From an uncultured Verrucomicrobiota bacterium (GTDB lineage Bacteria; Verrucomicrobiota; Kiritimatiellia; RFP12; UBA1067), in the NCBI GenBank assembly GCA_946631345.1, contig CAMPAA010000053.1, positions 1 to 16,414 of the forward strand: 16,414 nt of DNA, given 5' to 3'. The first letter of the stretch is position 1. Every line of letters begins with the position of its first letter. The notes below the pieces were generated by a model. That model was not told the DNA's origin. It ran no database searches and worked only from the letters and a program-made list of their open reading frames with translations. Below are positions 7,486 to 14,181 of this stretch, piece by piece. Both the position numbers and the translations under genes were made by a program.

Positions 7486-9090
7486 ATGGCGGGAGAATAC
7501 CAGTTCAGCCTGATCGACGTAACGAAGCAGGCGGGCACAAAGACAATCCTTCAGGACGTGAACCTCAGCTTCTTCTATGGGGCGCACATCGGCGTGATCG
7601 GCGGCAACGGGGCCGGAAAGTCCACGCTGCTCAAGATACTCGCCGGTCTCGACACCGAGCTGATGGGTACTGTTCAGGTGGCGAAGGGCACCAAGGTCGG
7701 CTATCTGCCGCAGGAGCCGCAGCTTGACGACGCGAAGACGGTAGGCGAGGTCGTATCCGAGGGCGTGGCCGACGCCAAGGCCATGGTGGAGCGCTACGAG
7801 GACCTGTGCTGCGAGCTGGACGACCCCAGGGCCGCCGCGGAGATGGAGAAACTCCAGGAGATAATCGACGCGAAGGACTACTGGAACATCGACAACCTCG
7901 TTGAGCGCGCGATGGCCGACATGGGGTGCCCGCCCGGCGATACGCCGGTGAAGGTGCTCTCGGGCGGCGAACGCAGGCGCGTCGCGATCTGCCGCCTGCT
8001 GCTAACCAATCCAGACGTTCTCCTGCTCGATGAGCCGACGAACCATCTCGACGCCGAAACCACGTTTCGGCTGGAGGCGTACCTCAAGGAGTTCAAGGGC
8101 ACGCTTATCGTTGTGACCCACGACCGCTACTTCCTCTCTGACGTAACCGACTGGATCCTTGAGCTTGACCACGGAATCTGCTACCCGTACAAGGGCAACT
8201 ACGAGGAGTGGCTGAAGCAGAAGCAGGCAATGCTGGCGCGCGAGGCCAAGGCGGAGAACAGCCGCAGGAAACTGCTCGAAAACGAGCTGAAGTGGATTCA
8301 GACGAATCCATCAGGGCGCCACTCCAAGGCTCAGGCGCGCGTGAAGCGCTACGAGGAGCTGCAGAAGCAGCAGGTGAGTGCGCGCGAGGACGATCTCGTG
8401 ATCCGCATTCCGCCGGGGCCACGTCTCGGAGACCTCGTGGTGAAGGCGGAGCACGTGAAGATGGGCTTCGGCGACAGGGTGCTATACGACGATCTCACGT
8501 TCGACCTGCCGCGCGGCGGCATCGTTGGTGTGATCGGCGCGAACGGCGCGGGTAAGACGACGCTCTTCAAGCTGATAACCGGCGAGTTGAAGCCTCTTTC
8601 GGGGTCGCTCAGGGTTGGCGAGACCGTGAAGCTCTCCTACGTGGACCAGCTGCGCGGCGAACTCGACCCCGCCCACACCGTATATGAGGAGATAACAGGC
8701 GGCGGAGAGTTCGTGCGGCTCGCCGGCGAGACGATGATGAACGGCCGCGCCTACTGTTCGCGCTTCAACTTCCGTGGCCCCGAGCAGCAGAAGAAGGTGG
8801 GAGTGCTTTCCGGCGGCGAGCGCAACCGCGTGCACCTCGCAAAGCTTCTGACGAGCGGCGGCAACCTGCTCCTGCTCGACGAGCCGACGAACGACCTCGA
8901 CGTGGCCACGCTGCGTTCGCTCGAAGAGGGTCTTCAGGATTTCGGCGGATGCGTGATGGTCGTGTCGCACGACAGGTGGTTCCTTGACAGGATCGCCACG
9001 CACATCCTGGCGTTTGAGGGCGGCGGCAAGACCTGCTGGTTCGAGGGCGGGTTCTCCGACTACCATGAAATGAAGGAGAAGCGGCGCTGA
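7486..9090 (+). CDS. ettA: Energy-dependent translational throttle protein EttA (ABC-F)
   Basis: A 534-residue cytoplasmic ABC-F ATPase that binds the ribosomal E site and gates the first elongation steps according to the ATP/ADP ratio; E. coli EttA has 555 residues. There are two ATPase domains without membrane segments. Domain 1 has Walker A GGNGAGKST at 39-47, signature LSGGERRR from 158 and Walker B LLLDEPTNHLD with Asp182-Glu183. Domain 2 has GANGAGKTT at 351-359, LSGGERNR and LLLLDEPTNDLD with Asp465-Glu466. The linker at about 236-305 (KGNYEEWLKQK, then a basic helix with GRHSKAQARVKRYEEL) is the P-site tRNA interaction motif. The opening with LSFFYGAHIGVIG and YLPQEPQL matches EttA rather than Uup or YheS. 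AAAGGAG at 7472-7478 lies 7 nt before the ATG. Confidence 0.95.
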   Translation: MAGEYQFSLIDVTKQAGTKTILQDVNLSFFYGAHIGVIGGNGAGKSTLLKILAGLDTELMGTVQVAKGTKVGYLPQEPQLDDAKTVGEVVSEGVADAKAMVERYEDLCCELDDPRAAAEMEKLQEIIDAKDYWNIDNLVERAMADMGCPPGDTPVKVLSGGERRRVAICRLLLTNPDVLLLDEPTNHLDAETTFRLEAYLKEFKGTLIVVTHDRYFLSDVTDWILELDHGICYPYKGNYEEWLKQKQAMLAREAKAENSRRKLLENELKWIQTNPSGRHSKAQARVKRYEELQKQQVSAREDDLVIRIPPGPRLGDLVVKAEHVKMGFGDRVLYDDLTFDLPRGGIVGVIGANGAGKTTLFKLITGELKPLSGSLRVGETVKLSYVDQLRGELDPAHTVYEEITGGGEFVRLAGETMMNGRAYCSRFNFRGPEQQKKVGVLSGGERNRVHLAKLLTSGGNLLLLDEPTNDLDVATLRSLEEGLQDFGGCVMVVSHDRWFLDRIATHILAFEGGGKTCWFEGGFSDYHEMKEKRR

Positions 9091-9108
9091 CCTGACCGGA
9101 GGCAATCT

Positions 9109-9615
9109 GTGCGGCTGCCGGTACATATCTGGCTGCGGGAGGTCAACGCAAGCCCGGCAGAGCTGGCAGGATACTTCACCGAGCTTGCGCGCCATCTCGA
9201 CGCCTCCCCGCGCAGGATGCGACTCGTGATAGAGTCCACGGTGTCGGCATCGCTCGACTTCGACCCGTCCGATGGCAATCCCGCCGTGACGGTGTGCGGC
9301 GAAACGGTGAAGTTCAACCTGCGACATCGCTGGATCCCCGAGCATCCGGTGCCGCTTGAGCTTGGCCCTGCGCATGGGCGCAGATGCAGACGCACGGCTC
9401 TGCTCGTCGATCCTGTGGACGGCAACAGGTTCCGCGTGAGGGACCGCCGGGATGTGAGAGCGCCTGCATGGGCCTATTCGGCCGTGGCGGCGCTTGGGGT
9501 GGCGGCGGCCGTAACGCTGCATCCGCTCATCTTCGCGGCGCTTGCGTTGGCAATATCCATTCTTCTGGTACAACTTGCGCTGTCTTTATGGTATAATTTC
9601 CGCCATCATGAATAA
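9109..9615 (+). CDS. Hypothetical protein with two C-terminal membrane segments
   Basis: I do not recognise this 168-residue protein. Residues 1-115 are a soluble, arginine-rich region with no motif I can name. Residues about 118-136 and 139-161 are two strongly hydrophobic stretches separated by a short HP-containing turn, so it probably sits in the membrane as a hairpin, ending in a basic RHHE tail. The start codon is GTG at 9109, supported by GGAGG at 9098-9102 with 6-nt spacing, and it follows ettA by 18 nt, so it is likely the last gene of the tsaE-ettA transcript. Its last 8 nt overlap the next gene, and its codons for LWYNF contain the next gene's promoter. Codon use looks like that of its neighbours, which argues against a spurious frame. 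Confidence 0.72.
   Translation: MRLPVHIWLREVNASPAELAGYFTELARHLDASPRRMRLVIESTVSASLDFDPSDGNPAVTVCGETVKFNLRHRWIPEHPVPLELGPAHGRRCRRTALLVDPVDGNRFRVRDRRDVRAPAWAYSAVAALGVAAAVTLHPLIFAALALAISILLVQLALSLWYNFRHHE
9589..9597 (+). promoter_or_regulatory. Extended -10 promoter for the esterase operon, inside the upstream gene
   Basis: TGG plus a perfect TATAAT (9592-9597) lies inside the last codons of the unknown membrane protein gene. The downstream ATG at 9608 is 10 nt from the hexamer, so a transcript starting about 7 nt downstream would have a leader of only 3-5 nt and no room for a ribosome-binding site. No convincing -35 hexamer is seen near 9569-9574 (TACAAC). The 13-base core is identical to that before tsaE, which raises confidence in both. 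Confidence 0.68.
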
Positions 9616-10921
9616 GATTGCAACCATGTTCGTCGTCGCGTGTGCGGCGTTTTCGGCGTTCGCCGCCAAGATTGAGGTCGCTCAGGATCGTCCTGATGCG
9701 CTATACCGTGTGGGGCAGGAGGCTGTGTTCACCATAGCCGTGAAGGGCGACGACGGGGCGCTCTTGAAGGAGGGCTACGCAAAGTGGACTCTCGACAACT
9801 TCGGCACGAAGCGGTTCGGCTCCGGCAAGGCGAATCTCGCCGACGGCAACCCGTTCACGCTCAAGGGAAAGATGGACGAGGAGGGGTTCCTCCGCCTGAA
9901 TGTATCGGCGCACACGAACTCCATCGTCTGGGGCGTGGGATACGATGTCGATAGGATACGCCAGAGCGAGCCGTGTCCGGCGGATTTCGACGCGTACTGG
10001 ACTGCCGAGAAGGCGCGCCTTGAGCGCGAGGTGCCGCTCGACCCGAAGGTGACGCTCGACACGGGGCTTTCCAAGCCTACGTTCAACTGCTATCGCGTGA
10101 GCTTTGCCACGTTCGGCGGGAAGCGCGTGTATGGGTTCCTCGCGGTGCCCAAGGATTCGTCCAAGGCACCGTTCCGGGTGCGCGTGTGTGTGCCGGGCGC
10201 AGGCCCCGGAGTGATTTCCGCCGGCACTGCGCCGGACGAGATTTCGCTCGTCATGAACGTCCATACTTTCGAGCCGGAGGCGACGCACGCTGAGCAGAAG
10301 GCGCACATGGAGCGTCAGAACGCTGCGCTCGCCAAGCGTTTCGGCCTGCCAAACCCCAAAGCCTACTGCTCACTGTCCGGCATAGCGGAGTCGCGCGAGG
10401 ACTACTGGTACCATGACGTGATGCTTGGCATCAACCGGGCGGTGGACTGGGTTTGCGCCCGCTCCGATGCCGACCTCTCGCAGGTTACGTACACAGGGTC
10501 CAGCCAGGGCGGCGGATTCGGGCTCTTCCTCAACTACCTCAACGGGCATTTCACCAAGGCTTTCGTGGCGGTATGCGCAATCACGGGCCATTACGGGTAC
10601 AGGCAGGGCCGTCAGAGCGGCTGGCCGCGCCTGATCGACGGGCAGCCTGCCGCCAAGAGGGCTGTCGCCGAGAAGAATGCCGCCTACTTCGACGGCGTGA
10701 ACTTCGCCTCCCGCATCAAGACGCCGATCCGCTTCATCGTCGGCTTTGCCGATAACACATGTCCGCCTGCGGATGTGTACGCCGCGTACAACGTGTGTCC
10801 GTCCGCCGACAAGGCGATTGTGAACGCGATAGGCTCCGGGCATAACTGGGGTGCCTGGTACCGCAAGAACCTCGGCAAGCCCGGTTCCTGCAATTTCGAC
10901 GAGTGGCTGCGCACGAAGTGA
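9608..10921 (+). CDS. Exported acetyl xylan esterase-like alpha/beta-hydrolase (AXE1, CE7 type)
   Basis: A 437-residue secreted serine esterase. Residues 1-20 are a Sec signal (MNKIATMFVVACAAFSAFAA) before KIEV; VVAC at 9-12 is only a loose lipobox. A beta-rich N-terminal domain (about 21-120) precedes an AXE1-type catalytic domain with PCPADFDAYW near its start. The triad is visible as Ser299 in GSSQGG, Asp382 in GFADNTCPP and His412 in GSGHNWG, in the spacing expected for CE7 enzymes, which remove acetyl groups from xylo-oligosaccharides and related molecules. The exact acyl substrate is not determined. The start at 9608 is favoured by the signal peptide and by the promoter just upstream; there is no Shine-Dalgarno sequence. 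The next gene starts 38 nt after its stop. Confidence 0.85.
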   Translation: MNKIATMFVVACAAFSAFAAKIEVAQDRPDALYRVGQEAVFTIAVKGDDGALLKEGYAKWTLDNFGTKRFGSGKANLADGNPFTLKGKMDEEGFLRLNVSAHTNSIVWGVGYDVDRIRQSEPCPADFDAYWTAEKARLEREVPLDPKVTLDTGLSKPTFNCYRVSFATFGGKRVYGFLAVPKDSSKAPFRVRVCVPGAGPGVISAGTAPDEISLVMNVHTFEPEATHAEQKAHMERQNAALAKRFGLPNPKAYCSLSGIAESREDYWYHDVMLGINRAVDWVCARSDADLSQVTYTGSSQGGGFGLFLNYLNGHFTKAFVAVCAITGHYGYRQGRQSGWPRLIDGQPAAKRAVAEKNAAYFDGVNFASRIKTPIRFIVGFADNTCPPADVYAAYNVCPSADKAIVNAIGSGHNWGAWYRKNLGKPGSCNFDEWLRTK

Positions 10922-10959
10922 GCGGGCGCAAGCCTGCGGCTTATGCAATGGTCTGCGGC
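10922..10959 (+). other. Short intergenic hairpin between the esterase and GH123-like genes
   Basis: AAGCC at 10930-10934 pairs with GGCTT at 10938-10942 around a TGC loop, and the stem can be lengthened by GCA/TGC pairing across a small bulge. There is no T-run and no recognisable -10 box or clear ribosome-binding site in these 38 nt. It could tune translation of the downstream gene or be chance in GC-rich sequence. Confidence 0.3.
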
Positions 10960-13900
10960 ATGAAAGGCAAGTTACTGCTTTTTGCTTTCGGGGTGGCGGC
11001 TGCCGCACCGGCGGTGGATGTCGTTTTCAAGGATGCGGTTTCGGGCGTTGTAGAGATGTCAGGCGATGGCACTGGCGACGTCATAAACAAGCACTCCGAG
11101 CCTGTAAAGGTGAAGACCGGGTGCGTGTACGGGTTCGAATATTCCGGGCGCGAGATCGGCAGCGGGCTAATGCTCGGCGGCAACAAGGATGTCAACGTTG
11201 ACCGCCGCGGCCCAGACGCCGGCTGGTACGAATACCGTCAGGCGTACCAGACGGAAGGCGAGCCGGGCGCTACGCAGTCCGACCGTTTCCACTACGGCCA
11301 TTACCATGGGAAGGGCACCTTTTCGTTCAAGGACGGAAAGGTGTTCGAGCTGAAGCCCGCATACGCCGAGATCGGCGGTGTTACGCTCGGGCACGGCGAA
11401 TCCATCGACGGCAACTCCTACCGGTTCGATACGTCGTTCCAGAGCTTCGCCCGCAACCATGCGAGGCCGCTACGCCATTACCGCAAGGCTTCTTTCAACT
11501 CGAACCACTGGAACGTAGGAGCAGGGGCGGAGATCGTATATCAGCACGAGGTCGCAGGCCGCTCGTTCGTCTCGGGTGCCGTGACGGTCGGCTCCACCCA
11601 CTTCACAGGCAGGGGCCCCATGCTGATTGAGGTTTCGCTGGACGGCAGGGAGTGGCAGCAGTTCGGTTCCCTCACCAATAAAGCCCTGAGCACGTTTTCC
11701 GTGCCTGAGAAGCTGCTGCCGACGAAAAGGCTGTTCGTCCGCCTGCGCGGCGGCAGAAAGGCGTCGCTTCATGTGTCGCACTACGGATTTGAGGGCAAGA
11801 TAGACGGCTCCGCGCTGAACGCTTTCGGGTCAAGCCGCTACTTCAATTCCGAGACGGGCGCGCTCTACGACGAGGTGAAGGCGCCTGTGTTTGCGCAACC
11901 GATCGGCTCCGCAAACGCGAAGAGTCTGGTTGCGTCACCCTCTGTTGCGCTGTGGGGCGTGGTGGAGGACGTGAAGGTGTTCCGCGGCACGCCGCTTCCG
12001 GCGGCCGTGGGCAAGGCGCTCTCGGTGGCGCTTGCCGGAAACGAGTCGGAATCCGTGCAGCTTGTGGTCACGCCCAAGGAGGCCGTGCGCGATGTGCGCG
12101 TGGGCGCGACCGACCTGGTGCTGAAGCGCTTGGGTCTGTTTGAGCGGGCGCGCATTCCCGCCTCCGCAGTGAAGGTGGAGCGGCTTGGGTACGTGAACGT
12201 GCGGCTGCCGACAGACGAGACCGGCGCGCGCGGCGAATGGCCGGATCCCATTCTTCCGCAGGATGACGCGGCGTTTCCGGTCAAGGCAGGCGTGAACCAG
12301 CCGTTCTGGATCACGGTGAAGACCCCGAAGGGGCTGCCGAAGGGCATCTACAGGGGGGCTGTCGATGTTGCCGTGGACTACGAGGCCGGTGGCCGCACGG
12401 AACGGCTTTCGGTTCCGTTCGAGGTTGAGGTGTACGGCTTCGACCTGCCCGACCGCATGTCGTGCGAAACGGCGTTCGGGTTCTCGACGGGCGGCGTTGC
12501 CGATTACCACGCCGTGAAGCCCGGCTCGCCAGAGCATGATGCCGTTCTCGAGAAGTATGTGAAGCTGATGAGCGACCACCGCATATCCATCTACCATTGG
12601 GGCAAGGGCGAAGGCTGGGGCCTTAAGTGGAGAAACGAGAAGGATCCGGCCCGCGCCGAGCCGGTGTTCGACTGGGACGAGTTTGACGACGCCCACACGG
12701 AAATGGCGGGCCGCTTCCACTTCAACGCGTTCCGCATCCCGGTTGGCGGGCTCGGGCACGGGTTCCAGGGCGGGTTTGAGCTTGGCCGCATATGCGGAGT
12801 GTCGCAGACAAATGCGCTGTACCATACGCTCATGGCGAAGTATCTTGGCGCCATCGAGAGCCATCTGCGCGAGAAGGGATGGCTCGACGCCTCCTACGTG
12901 TACTGGTTCGACGAGCCGCAGCAGAGCGTATTCGGGCAGGTCAACGCGGGCATGCTCACCCTCAAGCGCCATTGCCCGGGTCTGCGCAGGATGCTCACAG
13001 CCTCGCCAAGCAAAACGCTGTGGGATGGCGTGAACCTCTGGAACCCGCGCCTCGACATCATCTATTCCCCGGCGTATGCCGACGTGCGCGCGCGCGGCGA
13101 CCAGTTCTGGTGGTACATCTGCTGCGGTCCGCGCGCCCCGTACCCCACGGAGTTCATCGACCATGCCGGATGCGAGCTGCGCACGTGGCTCTGGATGACA
13201 TGGGCGAGAAACGTCACCGGTGTGCTGATCTGGCAGACGAACTACTGGACGCGCAAGTTGAAGTATCCCGACCCCTCAAGCCCGCAGAACCCATACGAAG
13301 ACGCGATGGCGTGGAGCGGCAGCGGCGGCACCTGGGGCAATGGCGACGGACGTTTTGTGTATCCGCCGCTCAAGGCGGCGGCGACCCCGCGCGCAAAGGA
13401 TCGCAAACCAATTTTAGACGAGCCAAACGCCTCCTACCGGCTTGCGATACTGCGCGACGGCATAGAGGACTACGAATACTTCGCCATGCTCAAGCGGATA
13501 TCGCCCGCAGATCCGCTCCTAAAGGTGCCGGAGAGCGTGTTCAGGAACGAGCGTGACTTCTCCCCCGATCCGTCGTTCATGCGTGCGCACCGCGTGAAGC
13601 TGGCGCGGGCGATAGAGAGGCTTGGCGGCAATACGCTGCGCCTGCCGAAGCCGGCCACATGCATTGCGGCGCGTCCCGATGCCAAGGATGGCTTTCGCAT
13701 CCTTGAGACCGCTTCGGGAGCCGTCGTCGCGAACCGCTTCGACGACACGATCCAGGAGACGCTCTGGCGCGTCGAGAATGGCGAGCTGGATGCGGCAAAC
13801 GCCCGAACCGCCGTTCTTGTGCTCGGCACAAACAACAGGGGGTGCACGCCGGAGGACATGGCAGCAGGCATGAAGCTCACCGTCGATGCGATCCGCCGCC

Positions 13901-14181
13901 GTAGGCCAGATATGAAGATTCTGGTATATGCGTCGTTCCCGTGTCGCCAGACATGGCGCAACCTGCGAAACCGGGCGGCGAACACGCTCTATGCGCAGCT
14001 GGCCGACGGCAAGACGGTGTTCTTCCGGGATGTCAACGGACGGCTTCCGCTCACGCTCTTCCCAGACGGTCTGCATCCGAACGACGCGGCGACAGCCATA
14101 TGGCTCGAGGATGTAGCGACGTGGCTGCGGGAGCAGGGGGCGCTGGCCAAACAGCAATTCAACCAAGGAACAAGGAGATGA
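10960..14181 (+). CDS. Exported GH123-like protein fused to a degenerate SGNH hydrolase domain
   Basis: A 1073-residue secreted protein. A signal peptide (MKGKLLLFAFGVAAAAPAVD) leads into a beta-sandwich region to about residue 290. A GH123-type N-terminal domain occupies about 327-495 (AGNESESVQLVV, and GEWPDPILP). The catalytic barrel (about 495-850) has an Asp651-Glu652 pair in YWFDEPQQ, NGDGRFVYPP at 794-803 and LRDGIEDYEYF around 831-841, all PF13320 hallmarks. From about 921 to 1068 the chain turns into the C-terminal two thirds of an SGNH/GDSL hydrolase: ETLWRVENGELD, GTNNRG (block III, 956-961) and DGLHPND (block V, Asp1036, His1039). Block I with the GDS serine is absent. The ATG at 10960 gives the best signal peptide; ATG 10948 is in frame. 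No good Shine-Dalgarno sequence is present. The stop overlaps the next ATG. Confidence 0.85.
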   Translation: MKGKLLLFAFGVAAAAPAVDVVFKDAVSGVVEMSGDGTGDVINKHSEPVKVKTGCVYGFEYSGREIGSGLMLGGNKDVNVDRRGPDAGWYEYRQAYQTEGEPGATQSDRFHYGHYHGKGTFSFKDGKVFELKPAYAEIGGVTLGHGESIDGNSYRFDTSFQSFARNHARPLRHYRKASFNSNHWNVGAGAEIVYQHEVAGRSFVSGAVTVGSTHFTGRGPMLIEVSLDGREWQQFGSLTNKALSTFSVPEKLLPTKRLFVRLRGGRKASLHVSHYGFEGKIDGSALNAFGSSRYFNSETGALYDEVKAPVFAQPIGSANAKSLVASPSVALWGVVEDVKVFRGTPLPAAVGKALSVALAGNESESVQLVVTPKEAVRDVRVGATDLVLKRLGLFERARIPASAVKVERLGYVNVRLPTDETGARGEWPDPILPQDDAAFPVKAGVNQPFWITVKTPKGLPKGIYRGAVDVAVDYEAGGRTERLSVPFEVEVYGFDLPDRMSCETAFGFSTGGVADYHAVKPGSPEHDAVLEKYVKLMSDHRISIYHWGKGEGWGLKWRNEKDPARAEPVFDWDEFDDAHTEMAGRFHFNAFRIPVGGLGHGFQGGFELGRICGVSQTNALYHTLMAKYLGAIESHLREKGWLDASYVYWFDEPQQSVFGQVNAGMLTLKRHCPGLRRMLTASPSKTLWDGVNLWNPRLDIIYSPAYADVRARGDQFWWYICCGPRAPYPTEFIDHAGCELRTWLWMTWARNVTGVLIWQTNYWTRKLKYPDPSSPQNPYEDAMAWSGSGGTWGNGDGRFVYPPLKAAATPRAKDRKPILDEPNASYRLAILRDGIEDYEYFAMLKRISPADPLLKVPESVFRNERDFSPDPSFMRAHRVKLARAIERLGGNTLRLPKPATCIAARPDAKDGFRILETASGAVVANRFDDTIQETLWRVENGELDAANARTAVLVLGTNNRGCTPEDMAAGMKLTVDAIRRRRPDMKILVYASFPCRQTWRNLRNRAANTLYAQLADGKTVFFRDVNGRLPLTLFPDGLHPNDAATAIWLEDVATWLREQGALAKQQFNQGTRR
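13720..14163 (+). other. Truncated SGNH/GDSL hydrolase domain within the fusion protein
   Basis: This segment encodes about residues 921-1068 of the fusion. It aligns by eye to the part of PAF-acetylhydrolase-like SGNH hydrolases that starts at the NRGFGGDT region: here it reads ANRFDDT, lacking the glycines of block II. After that LWRVENGEL, VLVLGTNN, an amphipathic helix, P-D-MKILVYASFP, RNRAANTLYAQLADG, VFFRDVNG and FPDGLHPND follow in normal order. The catalytic Asp and His remain but the nucleophile block is missing, so ordinary esterase activity is unlikely. Confidence 0.78.

Noticed and set aside
8482..9573. 363-residue minus-strand open frame across ettA and the unknown gene
   Set aside because: It covers the second ATPase domain of ettA, whose motifs are unambiguous on the + strand, and shows no family motif of its own.
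11935..13164. 409-residue open frame on the minus strand
   Set aside because: It lies opposite the GH123-like gene, has no recognisable motif, is rich in Arg, His and Ala, and is the usual mirror frame in GC-rich coding DNA.
13560..13740. Frameshift hiding the missing SGNH block I
   Set aside because: The other + frames in this stretch give Arg/Ala-rich sequence without GDS or flanking hydrophobic strand, so a simple frameshift does not restore the domain.
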